50,699 nt of DNA from Oscillatoria acuminata PCC 6304 (GCF_000317105.1 NC_019694.1:1-50699), one strand, 5' to 3'; shown: positions 7,312-15,183, counted from the first letter of the stretch. The notes: generated by a model from the letters alone, not told the origin. Program-made: numbers and translations.

Positions 7312-8439
7312 TTACTTCACTTTCTCCAGCAATGCGCGGTCCCGGTTTCGCCAGCCTCGGAGAAACACCCTTTGGTCCGGCGCTTCCCTGACCCGAAAAT
7401 CCCGAAATTCGAGCCGCCACTGAGAGATCGCCTGCGCGGAAGCCCTCTCATCCCTGGGGAGTGCCGGATACCGATGACCATCGCGCCGTCGCCCCTGTGC
7501 TGAGAACATTTGCCAACCCCCAACCCCAAAGTTCACCGCCGTGTCAAAACAGGCGAGTTGCATCTGAGCCGTTTGCCACTGACTACACCGGGCGGGATTC
7601 CAATACTCAGCTTGATATATCGAGCGTACAGTCGATTCAGGCATCGTGCAGGGGTCGGAGTAACCGTGCCGTCGAGCCACCGACCGGATGATTCCTTTAT
7701 AAGTGCGCCCTCCTCTATCTGCCGGATGGTCCGAACAACCCCCCTCTTTTCCCAGGGTCCATTCATAGGCGGCATCGAAACCTGTTGACAAGTTGGAGGA
7801 TGAACGTGGGGGAAGTTTCCCGGTGATGACTTGATAGAGTGACCAATATTCGGGGGGAATCACGCTTTCCTTGCTCCCGTTGGGTCTGGATTCCCAGTGC
7901 AGGTGGGGACCCGTTGACCCGCCGGTGCTGCCCACCTTCCCGAACAATTCCCCTGGCTGGTACTCGCCGGGGTTGCAGACGGACAGGTGCATGGCGAGGA
8001 AAGTTTGGGAGGGATTCGACGGATTGGCGCTAGAGATGGTGGCGAAGATTCCAGCCCTTCCCGGCTCATTTCCGCAATCAACCCGGACCCTATCCACCCC
8101 AGGTAACCCGACAGCAAATAAAGGGGTGCCCGTGGGTGCGGCGATATCAACCCCAGCATGGAAGGCCCTTTCGCCACTGAGGGGGTGGATGCGGTAACCA
8201 ACGTCCGAGCCGACGATGTACCCGGCGACTTCATCCCCGCGCTTAACCCCTCGGTTCCAGTCCGGGTCAGATTCGGTTGAGGTGGGTTTTTGGGTAGGGG
8301 AAAAGTTGAGAAGGATTGCCGCCAGGGTTGCGATCGCCGCGAGTCCCACCAGCCCATCGGCAATCGCACCCCCAACTCCTTCCCTAATTCCCTTCGTGAT
8401 ACCACTGGCAAGGGCTGATTCTAGGTTGCTATTCGCCAT
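7312..8439 (-). CDS. bifunctional cell-wall hydrolase: M23 endopeptidase plus GH108 muramidase
   Basis: 375 aa. It starts at ATG 8439, overlapping the upstream stop as TGATG; an in-frame TTG one codon earlier is less likely. A membrane anchor lies at about residues 28-48. The LytM/M23 metallopeptidase domain spans about 70-190, with the zinc ligands HxxxD (His94, Asp98) and HLH (His179, His181) plus His151. A GH108-type lysozyme domain spans about 220-335, with the EGGCSDHPADRGGRT motif holding the catalytic Glu232. It should cut both the peptide and glycan strands of peptidoglycan. The fusion and its position after the ATPase operon suggest the wall-opening step of conjugation (VirB1-like role). 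The last ~40 residues are basic and unassigned. Confidence 0.88.
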   Translation of the reverse strand: MANSNLESALASGITKGIREGVGGAIADGLVGLAAIATLAAILLNFSPTQKPTSTESDPDWNRGVKRGDEVAGYIVGSDVGYRIHPLSGERAFHAGVDIAAPTGTPLFAVGLPGVDRVRVDCGNEPGRAGIFATISSANPSNPSQTFLAMHLSVCNPGEYQPGELFGKVGSTGGSTGPHLHWESRPNGSKESVIPPEYWSLYQVITGKLPPRSSSNLSTGFDAAYEWTLGKEGGCSDHPADRGGRTYKGIIRSVARRHGYSDPCTMPESTVRSIYQAEYWNPARCSQWQTAQMQLACFDTAVNFGVGGWQMFSAQGRRRDGHRYPALPRDERASAQAISQWRLEFRDFRVREAPDQRVFLRGWRNRDRALLEKVK

Positions 8440-8690
8440 CAAATTTGGCCCTCATCCCGTTTGAGACACTCAGGGGGAAGGCTGGCCCCAACTTCATTCA
8501 ACGTGAAAATCAACACTTCACTATATGAATAGGGGCAACCCTCCGGTTGAGGCGGGGTTGGGGAAGAACCCGAACTAATCGGGGAGGGAGGTTTGAGTTT
8601 CGCCAGGTCGATTCCCCATCGGGAAAACAGCCCGAAGTATTGAGCAATCGCCGCTAATCCAATCAATGCTAGGATATGGGTAATTTTCAT
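8439..8690 (-). CDS. small single-pass membrane protein
   Basis: 83 aa. The N-terminal hydrophobic helix (ILALIGLAAIAQYFGLF, about residues 6-22) is followed by a Pro/Ser-rich stretch and a tail with two cysteines. ATG 8690 has a clear gaaagga ribosome binding site. It is translationally coupled to the wall hydrolase. I do not recognise a family. By position it may be an accessory envelope component of the transfer apparatus. Confidence 0.65.
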   Translation of the reverse strand: MKITHILALIGLAAIAQYFGLFSRWGIDLAKLKPPSPISSGSSPTPPQPEGCPYSYSEVLIFTLNEVGASLPPECLKRDEGQI

Positions 8691-8717
8691 TTCCTTTCTC
8701 TTTTATTCACGAACAAA

Positions 8718-8754
8718 TAACCCCCAAAGAATCAATCAATGGGGGTCGTTTTTA
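8718..8754. terminator. weak hairpin between operon genes
   Basis: ACCCCCA (8720-8726) pairs with TGGGGGT (8740-8746) across a 13-nt loop. T-rich sequence follows on either strand. It could attenuate transcription inside the operon. Confidence 0.4.
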
Positions 8755-8758
8755 CTAG

Positions 8759-9193
8759 CTATCTACAGAAAATTTGGCCCGTGCGGGTATCAATCCATTG
8801 CTGCTCCGGTGGGCAGTTTTCATTGGGCTGAATCACCTGGTTATGGGGCGATAAATTCCGCTGCTGCTGTTGCGGTTGCTGGGGGTTAGGGCGGAGAAAG
8901 GGAATATACCGGCGTGGGTCCGTCAACCAAAAATCCTCACCCGGTAAGCGAATCTGAGGGTTGGGTTCGTCAAACCGTCGTCCTAAATTTTCGGTGTCGT
9001 AGTTCTCAAAACCCTTGCCAATCATGTTGGCAGTCCCCGCACTAAAGAACTGCACCACACTATCGGGTGAGGCATTGCGAGAAGGATTGATTCGTTGGGT
9101 AAACATCCCCCGCCCAATCGGGGCAATGAGCGGACTCCAAAGAACCCAAATTGCACCCGCGCCAATGATGGCCGTGCCTACATTTTTCATCAT
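8759..9193 (-). CDS. membrane-anchored hypothetical protein, Gln/Pro-rich
   Basis: 144 aa, starting ATGATG at 9193 and overlapping the preceding stop by 4 bp (ATGA). One N-terminal transmembrane segment (about residues 6-28, TAIIGAGAIWVLWSPLIAPI) is followed by a soluble part with a PQQPQQQQ tract near 103-111. The C-terminus CPPEQQWIDTRTGQIFCR carries two cysteines and resembles the short surface tails of transfer proteins. No family is recognised. The tight coupling to the ATPase gene argues for a shared role. Confidence 0.65.
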   Translation of the reverse strand: MMKNVGTAIIGAGAIWVLWSPLIAPIGRGMFTQRINPSRNASPDSVVQFFSAGTANMIGKGFENYDTENLGRRFDEPNPQIRLPGEDFWLTDPRRYIPFLRPNPQQPQQQQRNLSPHNQVIQPNENCPPEQQWIDTRTGQIFCR

Positions 9194-10635
9194 GATTTTT
9201 GCTCCGTTTTATGTTGGTTAACTAAAGAATTCCAAACGGGTCGGACAAAGCGCTTGTAACGTTCGTCGGTGCTCATGTTGGTGATGCCAAACAGTGGTAA
9301 AACTTCCCCTTTGAGCGGGGATTTAATCTCGCCGGTGGCGTAACTTCGGGCGAGTTCTTCTACTCTCTTTCGAGTCTCGCCCGTCCAAGTTTCACGCCAC
9401 CAAACCTCATCCGGGTCAGTCACGCAAACCCTTACCCGGTGAGCTTTGATGTCGATTTCAGGGATGATTCTGATTTCAGGGAGACTCGCGCCAAACTGCA
9501 CCACACAAGCCCGCTTTTTCTGCTTGAGGAGTGGCTCAATTTCCCCTCTTAAATCTTGGGCAGTGCCGGGGATGCGGTTAAGGATATCGGGGTCAAGGGC
9601 GGATGTCCCCAGGATTAACTTGTTAACTTGTTGTTGCTGTGCCTTAGTCAGGGCGACCGAGCCGACAGCGAGCATCTGGGAGATGAGGAGGAGCTTGACC
9701 CGGTAACCGCGCCCCATCGTCAGGATGTCGGCTATCTTCTCCTTAATCTCCTCATCCACCTCATGCTGTTTGGCGGTGTTCATTAAGGCTGGGAGTTCAT
9801 CAATCACACAGAGGAGTGGGGTGAAGTTTAGGGTTTGTTTGCCTCCATCCGAGGCGACCTGAATCGCTTGCTGGCGGCGTTTTTCCAACTCATCCCAGAC
9901 CGCATTAATCCCCGCATGGATGCGGTCAAACTGGGCCTCCACTATCTGATTCAGGGGTAGGCTCATCCAGTTGTTCACCCTGCCCGAGTCGTCGGGTTTC
10001 CCATAGTTGATATCGAAGATGCGAAGCTGGCCCGTGCCTTCACTAAAGCGGATGAACCCGACGATAATCTCGTTGACAACGGTGGTTTTGCCCGAACCTG
10101 GGAGACCCACTACAAAGTTGCACTGCCAACTTTGACCACCTAACCCCTTCCGGAATCCAGCCCACTCCACGAACCATTTGCGATCGCCGCTCAACTTTTC
10201 AGCCGCGCTTTTCAACTGCGGGGGGATGACCCGGAGGATCACCTCTTTCCCCTTCTTAGCTGGGGGCGAGGTCAGGGCAATTTTGGCAGTAGCTTGGAGA
10301 CCTCCCGCGAGTAAATAGTTGGAGTGGGAAGTCAAGGCAAGGATTGTGCTGATGGCGTCATCCCGGAGGGTGGAGGGGTCGAAAAATTCCTTGCGGCTGA
10401 GGATTAAACTTCCCCCAGCGAGGCAGGCGATGGAGGTCCCCAGGAAAAAGCCCCAGTTGTCGTTCGGGGTCCGTTCGGTCAAAACGTCGATCACCCCCTG
10501 GGTTTGCCTCACTGCCGAAGTGGTTTGTGGGGTCAGCGATGCAATCCACGCGGCAGTTGCACCACTAAATAAAGTCGCCGCTAGGAGCAACCCAAGCTGG
10601 CGGGTTGTCAGGGGTTCGGGTTTAGTTCGGCTCAT
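9190..10635 (-). CDS. FtsK/TraD-like membrane ATPase (type IV coupling-type protein)
   Basis: 481 aa. ATG 10635 is chosen because AGGAGG lies 8 bp upstream; the frame extends further into the previous gene without a ribosome site. Two transmembrane segments (about residues 14-34 and 63-80) precede a RecA-like motor domain. The motor has Walker A GLPGSGKT (177-184), Walker B LLCVIDE (274-280) and a sensor-like LLLISQ (315-320). This order is that of DNA-pumping or coupling ATPases of the FtsK/HerA/TraD group. With the relaxase at 42-44 kb it probably delivers plasmid DNA to a transfer channel. No VirB4 or other type IV secretion channel genes occur in the window, so the channel may be supplied elsewhere. 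Confidence 0.82.
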   Translation of the reverse strand: MSRTKPEPLTTRQLGLLLAATLFSGATAAWIASLTPQTTSAVRQTQGVIDVLTERTPNDNWGFFLGTSIACLAGGSLILSRKEFFDPSTLRDDAISTILALTSHSNYLLAGGLQATAKIALTSPPAKKGKEVILRVIPPQLKSAAEKLSGDRKWFVEWAGFRKGLGGQSWQCNFVVGLPGSGKTTVVNEIIVGFIRFSEGTGQLRIFDINYGKPDDSGRVNNWMSLPLNQIVEAQFDRIHAGINAVWDELEKRRQQAIQVASDGGKQTLNFTPLLCVIDELPALMNTAKQHEVDEEIKEKIADILTMGRGYRVKLLLISQMLAVGSVALTKAQQQQVNKLILGTSALDPDILNRIPGTAQDLRGEIEPLLKQKKRACVVQFGASLPEIRIIPEIDIKAHRVRVCVTDPDEVWWRETWTGETRKRVEELARSYATGEIKSPLKGEVLPLFGITNMSTDERYKRFVRPVWNSLVNQHKTEQKS

Positions 10636-11716
10636 CAGGTGGGCCTCCTGTGGGCGATTCTCGTTCCGAGACGCTACGCGAGCGACTCGGGAGGGCAATC
10701 CCGCTTTGTTGGCGGATGCGCTCGATTTCCTGGAGTTGTTTTTGGCGTTCCATCTCCTCGGTGATGGCCTGTTGCCGCGCCTCCATCCGCAGGCGCATAT
10801 AATCTTCGCGGCTCAACTGGTTGGCTGATTCGAGGGTGAGTTGCTCCATCAACGAGGCCAGGTAAGCCAAATTGATGGGTTCCGGGGTATTTCCTCCGGC
10901 GCTGGCCCGGATAGCATCGTTCACCGCATCAATCTCGCTGGATAGGCGCTCAAAAGTGGCCCGGTTGCTGTCGGTTACTTCCCCCATCGTCGGGGCTAAA
11001 ATATCATTCAGTTCGTTGGTGAGGGTCTGAAGTTGCTGGGCCAGGAATGATTGGACTAAACTCTGCTCACCAATCCGAGAAAGTGCCGCCAACACCACCG
11101 CACGGGCGTCGGAATTGTAGACCCGGGGAATGTCAATAATTGATGCTTCACCCGAGTATTCAAATTGGCCCAATTCCCTCAAGTTTTGGGATTGTCTCGC
11201 CATCTCCCGCACTAACTTAATATCCAGGGGAGTGTAATCTCCCTCTTTGTGGTTGGGGGCGAATAGAGCCAGCAGGTTATCGCGCCTCGCTCTATCAATT
11301 GCCGTCTGCTGCATGGAGGTTTCAATCAGGGTTTTTGCCAGCAATTCATTCCGCCGCATTTCTGCGGGGTCTAGGGCAGGCAAAGGGATACAACCTAGCG
11401 ATTCTCCCCCCTCGGGGCAGATAGGTTTCTGGGCAGTTTGTTGGCCGGTCTGCGGGTTGAATTGGGGGAGAGAAATCTGGCTGAGTTGCGGCTGATTTTG
11501 GGCGATGGCTGAAACGGCTAACCCCACCCCTATCGTCCCGATAATCAGCCATAACCGGGCAGGGTTGACTGAGGGTTTTACGGTGGGTGCGGGGTCTGTT
11601 TTCAGGGGCGGAGGGTTGAGCAAATCTGGCAAATTAGATGTATCATCGGGGGAGTCTGGGAGGTCTGGCAAGTCTTCCTCTATTTCCAGATAACTCCCAC
11701 CGAATGGCGTCATCAT
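10622..11716 (-). CDS. single-pass membrane protein with coiled-coil periplasmic region
   Basis: 364 aa, starting at the first ATG of ATGATG (11716) behind an AGGAG site. The N-terminal ~50 residues are acidic and Pro-rich, presumably cytoplasmic. A transmembrane helix lies at about 55-72 (LWLIIGTIGVGLAVSAIA). A CPEGGESLGC segment follows, then long helices, including the charged coiled coil RMEARQQAITEEMERQKQLQ near the end. It overlaps the ATPase gene by 14 bp. The topology resembles VirB10/TraB-like scaffold proteins, but I cannot assign a family. Near the C-terminus the DNA carries gctacgcgagcg, a short repeat common in filamentous cyanobacteria. Confidence 0.65.
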   Translation of the reverse strand: MMTPFGGSYLEIEEDLPDLPDSPDDTSNLPDLLNPPPLKTDPAPTVKPSVNPARLWLIIGTIGVGLAVSAIAQNQPQLSQISLPQFNPQTGQQTAQKPICPEGGESLGCIPLPALDPAEMRRNELLAKTLIETSMQQTAIDRARRDNLLALFAPNHKEGDYTPLDIKLVREMARQSQNLRELGQFEYSGEASIIDIPRVYNSDARAVVLAALSRIGEQSLVQSFLAQQLQTLTNELNDILAPTMGEVTDSNRATFERLSSEIDAVNDAIRASAGGNTPEPINLAYLASLMEQLTLESANQLSREDYMRLRMEARQQAITEEMERQKQLQEIERIRQQSGIALPSRSRSVSERESPTGGPPDEPN

Positions 11717-11824
11717 GGGCTTAATCTCCTATTTTTCAGGGGGTGGGGTTGGTTAAATCTGTTGGTTACATCTGAAACCAAACCCACGGAATCTCAATGG
11801 TTACAGTGGTTGGTTTCCCGGTTG

Positions 11825-12112
11825 TTACGCCTTTTCTCGCTCGTCCAAGATGGCGATGGCATCCATGATGGTGAATTGCTGCGCCGGTGAGAGTCGCCCT
11901 TGCCGCAGAAGGCTCTGGAGGGAGTCAGAAGCTGGGGGACACCGCCGCCGTTGAAACACTATGTTTGCAATAGCTGCTCCTATGCCACAGAGGATGGCAA
12001 TCGTCATCATCCGGGCGGAGTCGATGTGGGGTTCCAGTGCGCCAAGGACGAGCATCATGGTGAGCATTGAACCGGCTATGCAGGTAATAAGGGTGGTCAG
12101 TTTGTAGTTCAT
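11825..12112 (-). CDS. small two-helix membrane protein
   Basis: 95 aa. Two hydrophobic segments (about residues 7-26 and 34-52) are followed by a cytoplasmic C-terminal helix pair (LQSLLRQGRLSPAQQFTIMD). It starts at ATG 12112, overlapping the ParR-like stop as ATGA, so it is translated as part of the parM operon. No family is recognised. The layout could anchor the segregation or transfer machinery to the membrane, but that is inference from coupling alone. Confidence 0.6.
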   Translation of the reverse strand: MNYKLTTLITCIAGSMLTMMLVLGALEPHIDSARMMTIAILCGIGAAIANIVFQRRRCPPASDSLQSLLRQGRLSPAQQFTIMDAIAILDEREKA

Positions 12113-12324
12113 AAGTCAATGACTCCGAGTATTTCTAAGTCGTCATTGTTCGGGGAAGTGTTGCCCCCTTTTGTATGGGTAGCATGAGGGATAAATCCTT
12201 CAGCTTTCAATCCCAGATAAATCAGCCGATTCATCGCCGCTCCAAGGGAGTCGTCCCCTTTAGCACTGGCGAAGGATTCAACCAATGGGATAAGCTCAGT
12301 CCGGAGGGTTAATTTTTTGCCCAT
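12109..12324 (-). CDS. ParR-like RHH partner of the actin-type ParM
   Basis: 71 aa, starting at ATG 12324, which shares a base with the parM stop (TAATG). A longer in-frame extension into parM is rejected. Residues 3-45 (KKLTLRTELIPLVESFASAK to LGAAMNRLIYLGLKAEGF) form a ribbon-helix-helix pattern, and the remaining tail is polar. The position directly after an actin-like ATPase gene is that of StbB/ParR adaptors. These bind centromere iterons and cap the filament. Three 10-bp direct repeats upstream of parM are the likely target. Confidence 0.72.
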   Translation of the reverse strand: MGKKLTLRTELIPLVESFASAKGDDSLGAAMNRLIYLGLKAEGFIPHATHTKGGNTSPNNDDLEILGVIDL

Positions 12325-13334
12325 TACGCCACACTCCGAAGGGTACGGATTCGCTTGTCTGCCAGCTTTGCTAACCCTAGGACATTGGCTAACTGAGGCT
12401 CCGGGCATAACTCAATTGAGTCTTTCTTTTCGGCTAAGATTTTGACGATGTTTGCGCCACCGCCAATCAATAAAATGGTGTCGATTTCATCCTTCATCGT
12501 GCTAAACTTTTCGAGGGCTTTCTTGAGGGCTTGTGATGCCCAGCGGTTGCGTTGTTCACGGTAGATGTTGCTGATGTCAATATTCCGGGAGCCGTAGCTG
12601 AGGGAGCCATCCTCGATCGCCTGCTGAATCAGGTGAATATCCCCTTCTTTCCCAAGGGTTTTTTTGAGCCGGATGTCCGAGGCGATCGACTTGAGCAAAT
12701 GAAACACCCCAACCTGAGAAACCGTGCGACTCTTAGGGATTAAATGACCGTTGGGACTGAAGGCTTGAGCGATTGTCGTGCCATTCCCACAGTCGATAAT
12801 CGCGTTAGCTGTTCCACTGGGAAAAACCCCCTGGGATAAGGCATAAACGAAAGCTCCCTGACCTTCATGTAGTACGGTCACATCGTCGATTGTGGCGCTT
12901 GCCTCAACTCCGTTATGGGTGTATCGGTGAGTGCCGATGATGGCTCGTTTGAAGGCGCTTCCCAGTAGTGCTGGGTCAGGGAGGGAGGCGTACATCACCG
13001 GAATTTGGAAGTATTGGCCGGGACTCATTGGCGGGAGTCCAGCGAGTGCGAAATGAAGTGCAAAATCAACTTTCCCGGTTGAATTCTCGCTATCAACGAC
13101 CCGACTGAAAGCGCCAGGGAATGAGGTTTTAGCCGCTTCCCCTACTGCCCAAATTCGTCCGGCTAGGTCAGTGCGCTCGCCTCCCGTGTATTTGATAATT
13201 GCTCCTTGACCAATGTCGTCACATAACTCTGATGGATCTAGGGCTTCACAGATGTAGGAGGGCATCATCTGAGGGGTTGAGCCGCGTGAAAATTTCGTGT
13301 AACCATTACCTAAATCAAGGGCGTAAGGTTGCAT
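12324..13334 (-). CDS. parM: ParM/StbA-type actin-like plasmid segregation ATPase
   Basis: 336 aa with the three actin-fold nucleotide signatures: phosphate-1 ALDLGNGYTK (5-14), phosphate-2 AIIDCGNGTT (178-187) and the adenosine motif LLIGGGAN (288-295). The length fits bacterial ParM/Alp segregation proteins. It polymerises with ATP to push sister plasmids apart once an adaptor loads it on the centromere. It starts at ATG 13334 and heads an operon with the ParR-like and membrane genes. The iterons at 13351-13380 lie only 17 bp upstream, where a parC site that also represses transcription is expected. Confidence 0.9.
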   Translation of the reverse strand: MQPYALDLGNGYTKFSRGSTPQMMPSYICEALDPSELCDDIGQGAIIKYTGGERTDLAGRIWAVGEAAKTSFPGAFSRVVDSENSTGKVDFALHFALAGLPPMSPGQYFQIPVMYASLPDPALLGSAFKRAIIGTHRYTHNGVEASATIDDVTVLHEGQGAFVYALSQGVFPSGTANAIIDCGNGTTIAQAFSPNGHLIPKSRTVSQVGVFHLLKSIASDIRLKKTLGKEGDIHLIQQAIEDGSLSYGSRNIDISNIYREQRNRWASQALKKALEKFSTMKDEIDTILLIGGGANIVKILAEKKDSIELCPEPQLANVLGLAKLADKRIRTLRSVA

Positions 13335-13350
13335 AGGACTGTATAACTCC

Positions 13351-13380
13351 TTATGGGTCTGTATAGGTCTTGATAGGTCT
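13351..13380. promoter_or_regulatory. three tandem 10-bp iterons, candidate parC
   Basis: TTATGGGTCT, GTATAGGTCT and TGATAGGTCT sit head to tail with exact 10-bp spacing (consensus NNATRGGTCT), one helical turn per unit, directly before parM. Confidence 0.7.
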
Positions 13381-13397
13381 AAGAAGGAACCAATAGA

Positions 13398-13429
13398 ATA
13401 GCGGGACAGAATTATCTCTATCCCGCTAT
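13398..13429. terminator. hairpin upstream of the parM operon
   Basis: ATAGCGGGA (13398-13406) pairs with TCCCGCTAT (13421-13429) across a 14-nt loop that itself has a short AGA/TCT pairing. It could end transcription arriving from the 13.6-14.6 kb operon (minus strand). Confidence 0.5.
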
Positions 13430-13665
13430 CTGAGGTTATTTGAGGTAGTTTTTGGCCTAAGTACCTAGGCAGGTCTTGTGAGGGCTGATGAGATACTTAG
13501 GGAGTGAAAGATGTCCCTCAAGTTATGGCCGATAAATTAGGGGTCTTTTTTCGGTCGGATCCAGGCGATCGCACCTATCGGTTCGGCACTCCGGAGCACG
13601 GGCAACTGATGCCAGAAACCAGAGGTAACCGAGGGAGAGGGTCAGGCCAATGTCAACAAAAATGC

Positions 13666-13863
13666 TCATCGGCGTACCCCCGCGAGACTAACCGACTGAG
13701 CAGCGCGGGCCATGATAGCCTGCTGCTGACGGGTCCGGGCATCAAAACCCAAGTTTTCATCTTGCACGAGGATGGTGGCGACATAGGTCACCAACTCGCC
13801 GGGGAGTGGGGTAGCCATCAGCACTGATTCCCAATGAATGGTTCTCTCCTCAACGTTGTTCAT
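13666..13863 (-). CDS. small hypothetical protein
   Basis: 65 aa from ATG 13863, which overlaps the preceding stop in AAATGAAC; an internal ATG at codon 16 (MATPLPGELVTYVATILVQD) is an alternative start. The sequence is helical with no signal or membrane segment. It is the last gene of a three-gene coupled operon and is not recognised. Confidence 0.5.
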   Translation of the reverse strand: MNNVEERTIHWESVLMATPLPGELVTYVATILVQDENLGFDARTRQQQAIMARAAQSVSLAGVRR

Positions 13864-14153
13864 TTCGCCACCTCAAACACAGACTTGAGTGCTGTTAAAA
13901 CAGCCTGGGAGAACTGGATCCATTCCACCTCGCTGAGGGTCACTTCGAGGAATTCATCAGTTTCGGTGATGCCCTCAAAGGCGTCCTGCATACAGTCTGA
14001 ATTTTCGAGCGCGTTAAGCACGTCGATTTCGTAATGGCTATTAGAGTGGCACTGCTTTAGAGCTTGGGTGGCAACGATTAGGAGATCGAGCTTGTCTTCA
14101 TAGCAGAGATTATCTAGCTGAATAAAGGGGGCCAGCTTGTTGGGTAGTTGCAT
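13860..14153 (-). CDS. hypothetical acidic protein
   Basis: 97 aa, starting at ATG 14153, where TGATG joins it to the previous stop. The sequence is acidic and helix-rich (YEDKLDLLIVATQALKQCHS, then LSEVEWIQFSQAVLTALKSV) with no cysteine or metal motif. The small acidic form is common among plasmid anti-restriction or regulatory proteins, but nothing specific supports that. The tight coupling to both neighbours shows the three are made together. Confidence 0.6.
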   Translation of the reverse strand: MQLPNKLAPFIQLDNLCYEDKLDLLIVATQALKQCHSNSHYEIDVLNALENSDCMQDAFEGITETDEFLEVTLSEVEWIQFSQAVLTALKSVFEVAK

Positions 14154-14560
14154 CAGAGTACCTCCCAGATTGGAGGCGACTGAGCAGCCATCTCGGCCAC
14201 CTTCGCGCAAGAGTAATCTCGGAGTCGGCACTCGGCAAGCTCTGAACTCCACCGGGCTAATGCTAACCATTCGGTGAGTTCGAGTTTGAGGGCCCGGAAC
14301 CCATCGGCATCACTATCGAAGCCGTCGAACGGGACATAATCGATAGAGTCGGCTTCGAGGTCACTCATGATTTGGCCGATCGCTTGGTCCATTCCTTTTT
14401 GCATCGCCCACCAAGCACCTTCGCTGGATAGGTGGATCAGGCGGATGGCATCGTCAAGCGTTAGCCTCTGGCCGTTCTCAACAAACGGATAGAGTTTATC
14501 TTGCAATCCCTGGCTATAGAAGCCTATGCACTTGGGGCTTGAAATTGATAGAGTAGTCAT
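14153..14560 (-). CDS. hypothetical acidic protein, first gene of a three-gene operon
   Basis: 135 aa, ATG 14560. Acidic patches (DLEADSIDYVPFDGFDSDAD at about 69-88) sit between amphipathic helices, with Trp-rich stretches (GAWWAMQKG, LALARWSSELAE). It has no signal peptide and no family I recognise. Its promoter must lie within 14560-14700. The opposite strand there carries the candidate structured RNA, so the two transcripts may overlap. Confidence 0.6.
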   Translation of the reverse strand: MTTLSISSPKCIGFYSQGLQDKLYPFVENGQRLTLDDAIRLIHLSSEGAWWAMQKGMDQAIGQIMSDLEADSIDYVPFDGFDSDADGFRALKLELTEWLALARWSSELAECRLRDYSCAKVAEMAAQSPPIWEVL

Positions 14561-14594
14561 AGTGTTAGTTGAAAAACTACTTGAACTGAAATAC

Positions 14595-14736
14595 GGCGCA
14601 AGGTGTTGGTAGCACCTGCGCTAGACCGATACGGTCATGAAAATGATTATTCGGTTGTCAATGTTCGGTTCATGGGGGAGAAATCTCCCGTAAGGTGGGA
14701 CCCTGTAGCTTTCGGGCTATGGGGTCTCGTTTTTTA
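14595..14736 (+). ncRNA. candidate structured small RNA ending in a terminator
   Basis: A non-coding stretch with four consecutive hairpins on the plus strand: GCGCAAGGTG/CACCTGCGC (14596-14621), GACCG-ATA-CGGTC (14624-14636), GGGAG-AAAT-CTCCC (14676-14689) and a 12-13-bp terminator stem (14697-14728) followed by GTTTTTT. No plus-strand gene precedes the terminator, so a short independent transcript is the simplest reading. A clear promoter is not visible; TTGAAA at 14569-14574 is a weak -35 candidate. It could be a plasmid counter-transcribed RNA or the antisense leader of the divergent operon. Confidence 0.5.
14697..14736 (+). terminator. strong intrinsic terminator
   Basis: GGGACCC...GTAGC pairs with GCTAT...GGGGTCTC (two G-U pairs) around a 6-nt TTTCGG loop, followed by seven T in eight bases. 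Confidence 0.85.
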
Positions 14737-14897
14737 TGGGATTCCGAGGTGATTTCCGCGAGATAACTTTGGTCAACCGGGTTACTCCGGGGGCCTCTCG
14801 GGTCTTTTCGGTTCCTTTTTTTACTGTAAATGATTCATTTTTATTTGTCAACAAATCATATAGATTTACATCGGATTCGATTGTATTGCTATCTGTA

Positions 14898-14912
14898 CCA
14901 GTGTTACACTGG
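14898..14912. promoter_or_regulatory. operator-like palindrome before the Cro/C1 gene
   Basis: CCAGTG-TTA-CACTGG is a perfect 6-3-6 palindrome, 31 bp before the start of the HTH gene. It is the expected place for autorepression. Confidence 0.6.
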
Positions 14913-14943
14913 GTCTACAGAGGTATCCATAGGAGTATGCTTT

Positions 14944-15183
14944 ATGAGTTCCGTATCCGCAGCAGTAGCACCGATGATTGTTTGGAGGTTGAAAATAATG
15001 ATGGCAATAAAGGATATAAACAGCAGGGAATTAGCAGAAATAACTGGACTGGCGTATGGCACTATCACCAAGCTACGCACACAGGACCCCAGTAGGATTG
15101 ACGTAGGGACCCTTAACTTGCTCTGCATGGCGCTTGACTGCACCCCAGGGGATCTACTGGAATTTGTACCCGATGAAAATTAA
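14944..15183 (+). CDS. Cro/C1-type HTH transcriptional regulator
   Basis: 79 aa. ATG 14944 is chosen because AGGAG lies 8 bp upstream; the frame is open further back without a ribosome site. Residues about 20-79 are a compact XRE-like domain of the HTH_26 kind (MAIKDINSRELAEITGLAYG, then TITKL, IDVGTLNLLCMALDCTPGDL and LEFVPDE). These small repressors often control plasmid copy number or phage-like switches. The palindrome at 14898-14912 is the probable operator. The stop overlaps the next start (ATGAAAATTAA), so two genes are coupled. Confidence 0.85.
   Translation: MSSVSAAVAPMIVWRLKIMMAIKDINSRELAEITGLAYGTITKLRTQDPSRIDVGTLNLLCMALDCTPGDLLEFVPDEN

Noticed and set aside
13504-13827. Plus-strand frame of 107 codons
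   Set aside because: It overlaps the coupled minus-strand gene at 13666-13863, and its composition is that of an antisense frame.
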